Below, one piece after another: positions 44,047 through 54,647 of a DNA stretch of 64,000 nucleotides. This stretch comes from Toxonevra muliebris (lineage: Eukaryota; Arthropoda; Insecta; Diptera; Pallopteridae). A program made the position numbers and the translations under genes. The notes under the pieces are model-generated. The model did not search any database. It was given only the letters and a program-made list of their open reading frames with translations, and was not told the DNA's origin. Where the stretch lies: contig OY829327.1 in NCBI GenBank assembly GCA_963691655.1, positions 82,348,019 to 82,412,018 of the forward strand, in the 5' to 3' direction. Position 1 is the first letter of the stretch. Each line of letters opens with the position of its first letter.

Positions 44047-44397
44047 TTTTAGCATATGACTTAATTATATGACCGAAAATTAAACCATAGACATACGATA
44101 ATTTGGAAAAATTTTACATACCATTTTTTCATTATAACTGTTTATTTCTTTTATAATTTTAAATATTGAACTGTTATTTATTTATTTTACCGTTGGTTTT
44201 GTTTCTTTTCAATAGAAACTTTATTTTCTCTTAAAATTCTTCTGCTCATAAGTGTATGACTTAATTGTATGTCCACAAGTGTATAGGTATAAGTAATTTT
44301 ACATTTTTATCAAAATTCATTCTTGTACTATATTTTATAAAAGCTAGATCACAAATTCTTTACATATACTTTACTATATTTGGGCATAAAATTTAGT

Positions 44398-45790
44398 CGA
44401 ATAAACTACGACCAAAGAATATACAATACATAGATGGCGCATCTTTCAAAATTTTTCCAAAATATGTTGCTTTCGTTTCGGGTATGGGCGGTCGCAGTAA
44501 AGAGGAAGAGTAAAACCACTCAGTTATTTTGCTTTTACTCTCTCCCATGCACTCTCTTGGTGTTTTTTTCTTAGGTTTTCTCACATCTTTATAGAGTGCT
44601 ACCAAGTGAGACTGCATATAGTTTCATAGGAATGGTTTTTTTTGCGTTTAATATGTAGGTACATGTGTCAATATTGTTTTCCCACCTAATTGATTTTTTT
44701 TTTTTCAATTTGTGACCCAAAATTATGGTCGTCGCAAACTTATTTTTTAGTAACATTTTTTTTTTTTGTATTCGAAAAAATATGAAAAGTTTAATTCAAT
44801 CGGAGTTCAAAATTCATTAAAAAACATTTATTTTAGAAAGTTTTTAAGCACCCCCAGTTATAACTTTAAAATAATCGTTTTTTTTTTGCATTTCAAAAAA
44901 CAAAATATATTTCAAAAAAATTTCTTGACATTAAAGTTGAAACTTTAACTCATATCGTCCCAACATTCGATTAATCGAACAGCAACTTTGAAAATTCGTC
45001 AAAAATACATTTAGAAAGTTTACCAAAAGTAATCACTGTATAATTTTTTAATATATACTGACTTTAAAATTGCATTTAAATAATTTAAAAATATTGTTTT
45101 TCACCTGAATTCAAGGCTAGATGTCTGTTCATCCTTTTTTGGAAGATGGGTTTGAAAATCAACAAAAAATAGTAAAATTAATTATTTTGCATTGAAATGA
45201 CAAATTCGCCTAGATAAAATAACAAACTTGATGTGAAAATTACAACTTCACTGGGCCTTATACATTTTCTGTAGTTGACCAAACTTTTGTAAAAAAATGT
45301 ATGGGAAAATCGGCAGAATTCAACAAAAATGCATTTTTTCTGTTTTTAACTTATAATAACTTCTAAAATAATGAGTTTAATATATTTGATCCGATTGTTC
45401 AACTTTTAGATAATAAAAAGTTTTTATAAAAAACTTTAGTAGTTTAACTAGAAAAAATTCTTGAAAAGTTCCTATTTTTTCGCGTCACAACTGGGGATTT
45501 GAATTTTATAATCTGTGACATACATAAATACTGCTAAATAATGAAATACCTGCTCATATTGCAAGCACCAAAAAAAAAAAAAACATGAAAAAACGAAATC
45601 ACAAAGCTTCTCCCTCTCATTAAACAAAGACAAACAAAAACAAATAATTTCAGCCATTGCTCATTGAGGACACCACAATTTTGAGAGTAAATTGGAAGCA
45701 GTTGTGGCTCCATAGAACAAAATTTTTATAAAAATAAATTTGTACGTGATGCGCCTTCTATGTATTATATATTCTTTGCTACGATGATAC
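44398..45790. mobile_element. Possible TIR element with 30-bp inverted repeats
   Basis: AAAGAATATACAATACATAG plus ATGGCGCATC (about 44414-44443) is matched on the minus strand by AAAGAATATATAATACATAG plus AAGGCGCATC (about 45742-45771). About 26 of 30 bases agree. The outer few bases CTACGACC/TCGTAGC are also similar. No TSD was identified, and the interior is AT-rich without a recognised gene. Confidence 0.45.
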
Positions 45791-46433
45791 AGTTCGGAAT
45801 TTTTCAATATACTAACTTGTTCCGAACTGTTTTTCAGTTATTTGATTTAATATCTCTCAATATTTTAGAGTTAACAATGCTGAGCCTTTTATATTCATGC
45901 AACACCTATGGTTTTTCTCACTGTACCATATGTAGCCACATACATAAATGTGGACACTTAGAATGCTTGTTTGTTTATTTCTGCACTACTTCCACCACAA
46001 TACATTAAAATAATTAAAAATAAAAATTTGTTATTCCCCTTGTTGTTGTAATTTTTGTTAGTTGTTATTGACGGCGAAGTGTTTCACTTGTTTGCTAAAT
46101 ATGTAATATTCCTGCTGCTGGCGTTTTTTACGTCACAATAACAGAACAACATCGTAGTTGTATGTAAGCATGTAGAACACTTTTGAATAAAGACAGCATG
46201 AAGCCAGTTTTATGCTCGCAAACAAACAAAAAATTACAAAAACGTCAAGAACTCATATAATAAATAATGAAGGTATATTTATGGCGCGCACGAACTAATG
46301 GCGGCGCAGTAAACTGTGTTAGCATGTTTGTGTGTTAACTGATTGCAATATCTTTAGCTATAGATGAAATTCCGCAAATAGCAAACTTAGCACATTCGGT
46401 GCCAAACATATGGTTTATACCCGCCATCACATC
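45791..46433. other. No recognised feature
   Basis: Non-coding, AT-rich DNA between elements. Confidence 0.35.
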
Positions 46434-46441
46434 ATTGTCAC

Positions 46442-47399
46442 CAGGGCCGTAGCCAGAAATTCTTTTCGGGGGGGGGGAGTTTTAATTCGAAGAAAATATT
46501 CATTAATAATTTTTATCAAACTGATTTTTAAATACAATAAATTAAATAGATTATACATTTGATGGACCCTATAAAATTAAAATTTTAGGAAAAATTTTCC
46601 GATTTTTTTTAATCTTAACCTCAAAAAAATGGTCAAAAGTGACAAAAAATTCACAGAATAATCAAATTAAATTTTTTCAAATAAATATTCAATGTGCATT
46701 CTAATGAATTTTTTTTATCGTGAAGGACATAATTTCATTAACTCATTGACTTCCCACTACTGATGATGTACTCAACCTCAAAAAAATTACCAAAAATAGA
46801 AGGAACCCGAATGAGGTTGAGATCTTTCGTGGTGCTCTGACCAATAATGCGTTAAAAAATTAATTATATTTTGAGATTGCTTCCAAAACTGAATGGGTTT
46901 TGCTGGAGTTTTTGCGAAAGAATTTTTCACGTTGAACACGAATCTGAGGTCAAAAACTTCCCATCACGTCCCGTTTTAGGCAAAAATGGGGTTCAAGCAA
47001 GTCTAATTTTACAAGGATCCGATAACTTTTTCTATTTTTATTAATTTTTAAACTTCTCAAACTGATTCAGGACGAAACTTTAAATCAAAAACAGTTACTG
47101 ACCTAGAAAAACTATGAATGCAGAAGTGCTCAGTATCACCTTCTTTTTTTGAATCCGTAGTCAAACCTCATGTCGAAGAAAACAAATTGGATTTAATCGC
47201 AAGATTTCAAATTTATTTTTTTTATATATAACTTTTTAGAAAAAAAAAAACCGATGGAAGTAAAAAACATCGTTAAATAGATTTTATTTTGACTTTTTTT
47301 TCCATCCATTGGCAATTAATCTCAAAAATTAGAATAAAGTTTCCAGATTTCGGGGGGGGGGGTCCGAACCCCCAAAACCTCCCCCTAAATACGGCCTTG
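46442..47399. mobile_element. hAT-like non-autonomous element with perfect 8-bp TSD
   Basis: The TSD ATTGTCAC lies at 46434-46441 and 47400-47407. The ends are CAGGGCCGTAGCCAGAAATT and, on the minus strand, CAAGGCCGTATTTAGGGGGA. Subterminal G-runs (46469-46478) and C/G-runs near 47350-47395 mirror each other. It is 958 bp, with no transposase frame. A left-truncated relative is at 11890-12911. CA-type ends with an 8-bp duplication indicate the hAT superfamily. Confidence 0.9.
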
Positions 47400-47407
47400 A
47401 TTGTCAC

Positions 47408-47940
47408 CATCATCACCACACCGCCACATTGATTCGTACGCTCTCTGTGGTAAACAGTTTACCAAATGGAAAGAAACCAGACTGAAGGCAATGGAAGTAC
47501 GATTTCATAACTAAAATGCCGTTTTTTGTAGTCAATTTTGGAAGACTAGCTAAATTCACACTAATGAGTTTAGATTCGAAAACGATATGAAAATTAAGAA
47601 AAGAACGTTTGGAAAACTATAGCTAAGATTTAATATATCTACCAGTGATGGGACTTTTGCATAATTGTGCTAGATCTAACACATTTTCCAAAAACTTTTA
47701 TTTCTAACACTTTTAGCACCGATGGTTCCAAATCCCGTACATTTTCTTTTTTTGAATCTTATTTTTTATTTATTTACATGCAAAGCCTTAGCAAATAATA
47801 TAAGAAACCCACAAATTTTATAACAATAATTACTTTTGTGCTGGTAAGTATATTTATATAGTTTTTATAAAGTTTTGTTCACTATAATTAGTTTGGTAAA
47901 AATAAGCACCATTTTAGAAAACATACTAAGAAAAAAATTA
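47408..47940. other. No recognised feature
   Basis: AT-rich, non-coding. Confidence 0.35.
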
Positions 47941-47947
47941 ACTTTTA

Positions 47948-48136
47948 AAATCGATCCGAATTACCAGCATGCGTTTTTCTATTTGCATATAATTCGGATC
48001 GATGATCCGAATTACTAGCAAATGCGGTGTTTGCATAATTACAAAATTTAGAAAAAGTATATAGTTTTAATTAATGAAAGTTTTTTAGTTGTGATTTAGA
48101 TATAATAGGTGATGTTTGGAGGTAATTCGGATCGAC
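47948..48136. repeat. Left cluster of CGATCCGAATTAC words
   Basis: TCGATCCGAATTA (about 47952) and TAATTCGGATCGA (about 47990) form a 13-bp perfect inverted pair. TGATCCGAATTACTAGC follows at once, and AATTCGGATCGACC lies at about 48124. The same word recurs in the right cluster (53025-53300). No coding sequence. Confidence 0.6.
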
Positions 48137-48510
48137 CTTTTGTTGAGAAAGTTTTTGTGGAATTTGAGTTCAAAGTTTAGATAAACTTGAAAAATATTTT
48201 GAATTTTAGTCAAAAGTTTTGCATTTTAAAATAAAAAATATTTTTTTTTTTATTGAAATATTAATTGAAATTAATAGCGTTTCTTAGAGTTATACCAATT
48301 TTGAAACTAACAAATAATTTTTAGTCAAATTCAATATGAAATATATTTTAAAAAACTGGTTTGTATTAAATGATTATAATATTATTATATTATACTATTT
48401 AATTTTTGATTATGTCAATATACTTATAAATTTTGATTTAGAAATTTCTTAGAATGATTCGAAGAAATGATTTTTTATATATTTCATTGTTCATCAGCAC
48501 ACGAGCGTGG
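48137..48510. other. No recognised feature
   Basis: Very AT-rich, non-coding. Confidence 0.35.
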
Positions 48511-48514
48511 CCAC

Positions 48515-48770
48515 CGATTAGCGGATCCAGAGATTTACCTCAAGGGGGTTAACACTTGTTCGGCCCTTTTAAATCAAATATATGAAATTATTTTTAGTAA
48601 GGAAGGGGGGGAGTTAGGGAGGCGTTGGGAGGGGGGAGTTAGGGTGGAGTTGGGGGGATGTTAGGGTGGAGTTGGGGGGATGTTAGGGTGAAGTTGGGAG
48701 GGAGGTCAGGGATATTTAACTCCAAATCCTTTCCCTTTTCCTACGCCCCTTAGATCCGCTATTGCTCCTA
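48515..48770. mobile_element. Possible hAT-like MITE with G-rich centre
   Basis: The left TTAGCGGATCCAGA and, on the minus strand, the right ATAGCGGATCTAAG are inverted matches of the type seen at hAT ends. No TSD is visible. The centre contains the G-rich minisatellite listed next. Confidence 0.45.
48601..48712 (+). repeat. G-rich minisatellite, ~22-bp unit
   Basis: TTAGGGTGGAGTTGGGGGGA plus TG is repeated about three times, with related units on the left (GGGGGGAGTTAGGGAGGCGT). Many runs of three or more G lie close together on the plus strand, so a G-quadruplex is possible. Confidence 0.75.
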
Positions 48771-49655
48771 CGCAAAATTGCACAGTCCCATACATTTGTT
48801 TTTAATATATTAGCATCTATCGCCCAGCCACAGCCTCTTCCCCTAATTTTGATACGCTCATGAGTAGGCCCATAATTGAGAATCAATTCGTTGTGGAACA
48901 AGTAAGTCTCCATTTCAAATTTTATTAATTTAGCTCGATGTGATATTCAAAGATATTGGATTTTTGCAAAAATGCCACGCCTACTCTGAGATACGATCGA
49001 ATTTCATAACCCACAACTTGACATACACACAAATGCATCTCTACACCAAATTTGACTAAGATCGGACAAACGGTATATGATTACATAAGGAAAATACATA
49101 GATTTGGACAACAATTTGTATGTATGCGTGTGTATGTATTTACGCATACATACATAAATTTTTTTTATATATATGGGACATGCTCGGTCAACGGGAGATC
49201 TCCCCCTGCCCTTGTCCAAAATTGATTAAGGTATTTCAGGGCATGTTTGGGCTCAAATGAAAGCTTATTATCTCTAGTTTCGAATGCAATAAGGCCTTTT
49301 TTGATCTGGTATGATAGCGGATCAATATGGCGGTTGCAAGTCTACCACCTCATCTTAAAATAAAAGTTTGATCAAGCGTACGTTTACACAATTATAAAAT
49401 CGTAAAAGAATAGATAAAGCCTTTTTTATATATGTATATTTTTTTCGCTGAATATGAATCTAATATTATTTTTCACGGGAAATGTTACGTGTTGTCCCTA
49501 ACCTCAAAAAAGTTCCATATAGGCTATTTTTCGGGTCTTATGCTTATCCAAGTCATCATAACACGACGGGAAAAGCCTATTTTTGTGTAATTTCAGTTGA
49601 TAAGCATGAATCTAATATAATTTTCCATAGGAAATATTACGTGTCGTCCGTAACC
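48771..49655. other. No gene; spaced duplicated segment
   Basis: A segment with GAATCTAATAT and TTACGTGTTGTCCCTAACCT (about 49455-49508) recurs in changed form at about 49609-49660. Otherwise AT-rich DNA. Confidence 0.4.
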
Positions 49656-49949
49656 TCAAAAACTGAAAAATCACAAAAAACAGTTTTTCGTGTCTCAAGT
49701 GTTCCAAGTCATCAGAAAACTTCCTAAAAAATTTATTCTCCATTTTTCATTCCTTAAATTGGTTGTAACATACTTTTAGCGTTACCCAGAAACAACGAGG
49801 TGAACTTAGTAGGTCTGTGTATCCTTTGCGGTGCTTAATTAGAGTTAAAAAAAATTTGTAATGAAAAATAAGTTTTTTGGGAAGTTTTCTGGTGAATTGT
49901 GACACGTGAGACACTAAAAACTGTTTTTTGGGATTTTTCATTTTTTGAG
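49656..49949. repeat. Long imperfect hairpin (two ~85-base arms)
   Basis: The left arm 49656-49741 (AACTGAAAAATCACAAAAAA, GTGTCTCAAGTGTTCC, AGAAAACTTCC) is inverted at about 49866-49949 with roughly 85 percent identity by eye. About 125 bases separate the arms. The satellite-bearing element begins immediately after the right arm. Confidence 0.7.
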
Positions 49950-49955
49950 ACGTTG

Positions 49956-52936
49956 CACAGTGGTCTGCAATCCCAAAAAGCTGGCCATAAGTCGAAAAAT
50001 AAAGCTTTTTTTTGGAGGGTTCTGACACTTCAAATAGTTGTAGTGATAACCTTAGCAGCCTTTTAGAACAACGCTTAAGTACAGCTATTCTTCAAAATTT
50101 GTTTTTGCCTTTTCAAGTCTAAGTAAAACAAAGTGTCGAAACGTGTGGAATTTTCATGTGGAAAAAGTGTGTTATTAAAAAGTACGTAGTTTTTAAACTC
50201 TCACCGATATTAACGAAACAACATGCAATCAACTTGTAAGAGCAAGTACTTTTCATATATTTAAATAAAAATATTATTTAACTATAATCAAAACAATAAA
50301 TAAGTAATGAATTCACCGGGGTTTTTATTATGTAAGCTGTTTTCAATGCTGAGAAAAAAAGAGTTTCAAAGAAATTCCCAAGAGTTCCCGCTGAGTTTTT
50401 AGTTTTAAATTATTAATTATTAATTTTTGTAAAACATATAAAAATATCAGTTGCCGAAAATTGCCGGAATGGATTTTACACAATAATTTCAATGTAAGGT
50501 ACAGATGCGCTATATTCTATGTCCCAGCAATTTTAGCATCAAAAAAGTATTTGTATAATAGAAACTTTTTTGTGTAAAATTCGTATAGATGGGGGTAGAG
50601 GAAGATTAAAGATTTTTGCGTCCAACAACTGTTGATATTTCCTTGAGCTTACATTAGCTGTATTAGCCATCCTCCTTTATTATCTCCTTTCGTATTGACA
50701 ATAGGGACAACATCAGCATGTATATCAAAAATCTACCACCTTGAATACGCCATTTTGTTTTTTTTACAAATTAAGAATGGATTCGTAATCAGAGATTCCA
50801 AAAACCCCCAAATGTCTGGTTTCGTCAAAATTCGATATTTTTTTGGAAATGGTCCACCATTTTGGATCCGCCATTTTGTTTTTTTAAAAACTGAGATCGA
50901 ATTCGTAATTAACGACTTTAAAAACCCCCAAATGTCTGGTTTCGTCAAAATTCGATAATTTATTTTGCAAATGGTCCAGCATTTTGGATCCGCCATTTTG
51001 TTTTTTTAAAAACTGAGATCGAATTCGTAATTAACGACTTCAAAAACCCCCAAATGTCTGGTTTCGTCAAAATTCGATAATTTTTTTTGCAAATGGTCCA
51101 GCATTTTGGATCCGCCATTTTGTTTTTTTAAAAACTGAGATCGAATTCGTAATTAACGACTTCAAAAACCCCCAAATGTCTGGTTTCGTCAAAATTCGAT
51201 AATTTTTTTTGCAAATGGCCCAGCATTTTGGATCCGGCATTTTGTTTTTTTAAAAACTTAGATCGAATTCGTAATTAACGACTTTAAAAACCCCCAAATG
51301 TCTGGTTTCGTCAAAATTCGATAATTGTTTTTGCAAATGGTCCAGCATTTTGGATCCGCCATTTTGTTTTTTTAAAAACTGAGATCGAATTCGTAATTAA
51401 CGACTTTAAAAACCCCCAAATGTCTGGTTTCGTCAAAATTCGATAATTTTTTTTCAAATGGTCCACCATTTTGGATTCGCCATTTTGTTTTTTTAAAAAC
51501 TGAGATCGAATTTGTAATTAACGACTTTAAAAACCCCCAAATGTCTGGTTTCATCAAAATTCGATAATTAATTTGGCAAATGGTCCACCATTTTGGATTC
51601 GCCATTTTGTTTTTTTAAAAACTGAGATCGAATTCGTAATTAACGACTTTAAAAACCCCCAAATGTCTGGTTTCGTCAAAATTCGATAATTGTTTTTGCA
51701 AATGGTCCAGTATTTTGGATCCGCCATTTTGTTTTTTTAAAAACTGAGATCGAATTCGTAATTAACGACTTCAAAAACCGTCAAATGTCTGGTTTCGTCA
51801 AAATTCGATAATTTTTTTTGCAAATGGTCCACCATTTGGGATCCACCATTTTGTTTTTTATAAAACTGAGATCGAATTCGTAATTAACGACTTTAAAAAC
51901 CCCCAAATGTCTGGTTTCGTCAAAATTCGATAATTTATTTTGCAAATGGTCCATCATTTTGGATCCGCCATTTAGTTTTTTTAAAAACTGAGATCGAATT
52001 CGTAATAAACGACTTCAAAAACCCCCAAATGTCTGGTTTCGTCAAAATTCGATAATTTTTTTTGCAAATGGTCCACCATTTTGGATCCGCCATTTTGTTT
52101 TTTTTAAAACTGAGATCGAATTCGTAATTAACGACTTCAAAAACTCCCAAATGTCTGGTTTCATCAAAATTCGATAATTTATTTTGCAAATGGTCCACCA
52201 TTTTGGATTCGCCATTTTGTTTTTTTAAAAACTGAGATCGAATTCGTAATTAACGACTTTAAAAACCCCCAAATGTCTGGTTTCGTCAAAATTCGATAAT
52301 ATATTTTGCAAATGGTCCAGCATTTTGGATCCGCCATTTTGTTTTTTTTTTAAAACTGAGATCGAATACGTAATTAACGACTTCAAAAACCCCCAAATGT
52401 CTGGTTTCGTCAAAATTCGATAATTTTTTTTGCAAATGGTCCAGCATTTTGGATTCGCCATTTTGTTTTTTTTTTTTAAATTGAGATCGAATTCGTAATT
52501 AACGACTTTAAAAACCCCCAAATGTCTGGTTTCGTCAAAATTCGATAATTGTTTTTGCAAATGGTCCAGCATTTTGGATTCGCCATTTTGTTTTTTTAAA
52601 AACTGAGATCGAATTCGTAATTAACGACTTTAAAAACCCCCAAATGTCTGGTTTCGTCAAAATTCGATAATTTTTTTTGCAAATGGTCCAGCATTTTGGA
52701 TCCGCCATTTTGTTTTTTTAAAAACTGAGATCGAATTCGTAATTAACGGCTTTAAAAACCCCCAAATGTCTGGTTTCGTCAAAATTCGATAATTTTTTTT
52801 GCAAATGGTCCAGCATTTTGGATCCGCCATTTTGTTTTTTTTTTTTTAAACTGAGATCGGATTTGTAATCAATAATCATTACAAAAGAACTATTTTTTCG
52901 ACTTATGGCCAGCTTTTCGGGATTCCAGACCACTGT
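49956..52936. mobile_element. TIR-bounded unit containing a satellite array
   Basis: The left end CACAGTGGTCTGCAATCCCA continues AAAAGCTGGCCATAAGTCGA. The right end on the minus strand reads ACAGTGGTCTGGAATCCCGA and AAAGCTGGCCATAAGTCGAA. The two ends therefore share about 40 bases in inverse orientation. ACGTTG lies immediately outside both (49950-49955 and 52937-52942), a likely TSD, although the two ends differ by one terminal base. The inside has about 750 bases of AT-rich DNA and then the tandem array. No transposase is visible. The superfamily is not settled; a 6-bp TSD is unusual. Confidence 0.75.
50740..52870. repeat. Satellite array, 17 copies of a ~122-bp unit
   Basis: The word AAATGTCTGGTTTC occurs 17 times at about 122-base steps from 50810 to 52768. 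Each unit contains GATCCGCCATTTTG, a T-run of variable length, CTGAGATCGAATTCGTAATT, AACGACTT, AAAAACCCCCAAATGTCTGG, GTCAAAATTCGATAAT and CAAATGGTCCAGCATTTTGG. Copies are very similar; differences are mainly point changes (CCACC for CAGC, TTCGC for TCCGC) and T-run length. Open frames on the minus strand are a by-product of the repeat. Confidence 0.95.
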
Positions 52937-53022
52937 ACGTTGACAGAGAATGTCCATATATTTTCCTTAAACACCAAATTTATCTTTTGGAACTAAATAA
53001 ACCTCAAATTAAAGATAAATTT

Positions 53023-53300
53023 TGCTGATCCGAATTACATACATCATCGATCCGAATTTTATGCACACTCAATTTTTCGGTCCGAATTACATGCAATCCA
53101 TTTTTTTCGAAGTGATGTTACCTAAGTAACTATTAAAAAAAAGTTATGTTTTTTTTTTTTTTTTTTTTTTGGTAGTTAACAACTTTAAAACTTTAGTTAA
53201 CAGCTTTAATTTTGTATTAAAACATTTTTTCATAAATCTGTAATCCTTATTTTTAGCACTCAAAGTTTCCCTTGCAAAAATCGATCCGAATTACCTACAC
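53023..53300. repeat. Right cluster of GATCCGAATTAC words
   Basis: TGATCCGAATTACATAC (about 53025), ATCGATCCGAATTTT (about 53046), GGTCCGAATTACATGC (about 53080) and ATCGATCCGAATTACC (about 53279) repeat the word seen at 47948-48136. A T-run lies at 53150-53170. Confidence 0.6.
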
Positions 53301-54645
53301 TCACGTTATATACTTATATAATATAATATTTTTGTATTGAGACAAAATTTTTTCAACTATTTTAACTACAATGAAATTATTTGATATATGACTCATAGGG
53401 CAGTTTATGAGGCCTTGTGAATTTGCTAAATTGCATCAGTTAGTAGCTGCATAACTTCATGGTGGAAACGTAAGTGGGCAGACTACAACCAGAACGGAAA
53501 ACGGAAATATATTTTATATACATTTCTATCACTCTTCCTAATGGTTTTCTATTTCGTTATTTTGCTTTCTCTCACGCTGTCTGTGTGTTGCTGGGATTCT
53601 GTTAAAAATTTAAATAACTACATATATAAAATATGCTTTTATATTTCAGCTTCAGTTTATCCATATAACAATGCAGGAATATGTAACTATGTAGTGTATA
53701 TATATATCTATTATAAATATAATTAGGTGGCAAATCGATATGTCTTAAAAAACGCATTATTTCAAATATTTGGACTACATATATTTTGTAATTTTTCGCA
53801 TGAATCAATTACATAAAGTTTTTTCACGGTATTTTTTTTAAAAGGAAAAAATGGCATCACTAATCGTAACCTATCATGAATGCTAAAAGTTTTCCATACC
53901 ATACAATCATATACTCATGTCACATGAACACACATGACTCATGTATGTTCATGTGTGCAGTTCAAAAGTCTTAGCTAAGCTTTTGATGAAGTACATACGG
54001 AAAGTGTACATCCATCACAGCTGTCAGACAGCAGATCGAAAATCATTTACACTAGCGGGGATAAAAAAGTTTTTGATTTTCAATTCAAGATGCTTACACA
54101 ACCCCAAGCACACACACACACACACAAAGAGTAAATGGACCAAAGTCAATAAAAGTGCAACGGAGAAGCAAAAAAGTAAAAATCCTCCAAAGATTTTTCT
54201 TTCTTTGCGGTCGCTATGAAATTGGCACTGAGGTCACGAAAGCAAAGATGAAGTTGAAGTTAACGTGGAAGAAAAAAGGAGCTAGTAAATATTGTGTTTT
54301 TGCTGTTTCTGTTTAGAATTGATTGGTTTATGCGCAAGTACACATACATGTGTGTGTGTGTGTGTGTGTATTTGAGTAGTTACTTTGTTCGAAATCAAAC
54401 TTTAGTGGACTTTAACTGAGCATGTTTCACACATTGTTAAAATAACCACTTGAGATTTATTGAGATTTATTTTTATATGAAATTTATATTTGTAAAAGTA
54501 CATAGTCCTGGTAATCCTTCACAGGAATAATGTTGCCAAAAGATCACTATTATTTGAGCTACAGTATATTAATAACGGTTATACAAATCATGTAGGGCAT
54601 TCAAATGTCAATAATTATAAAATTGATGTAACTGCAAGTTGGTTC
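53301..54645. other. No gene recognised; dinucleotide repeats
   Basis: (CA)9 lies at 54109-54126 and (TG)n at 54349-54369. The rest is AT-rich without supported coding sequence. Confidence 0.45.
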
Positions 54646-54647
54646 TA

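Larger units (their letters stand above)
41781..44281. mobile_element. Tc1 element with double (IR/DR) terminal repeats and two nested insertions
   Basis: The ends CACTTGAGGTCACATAATTA and, on the minus strand, CACTTGTGGACATACAATTA are flanked by TA (41779-41780, 44282-44283). The 18-base motif GGWCAYAYAATTAAGWCA occurs four times: outer left (about 41787), inner left (about 42222), inner right (about 44057, minus) and outer right (about 44256, minus). That is the IR/DR layout of some Tc1 elements. MITE copy 2 sits inside the left arm (41817-42051), and foldback copy 2 sits in the right part (43471-44046). Without them the element is about 1.7 kb. Confidence 0.9.

Noticed and set aside
50740..52870. 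CRISPR-like regular array
   Set aside because: Units are contiguous ~122-bp tandem copies with no short repeat/unique spacer pattern, and the context is eukaryotic.
51372..52957. Series of open reading frames on the minus strand of the satellite (VVNYEFDLSF, SNFDETRHLGVF repeated)
   Set aside because: They repeat because the DNA repeats; the frame changes between copies with T-run length, and there is no start or domain logic.
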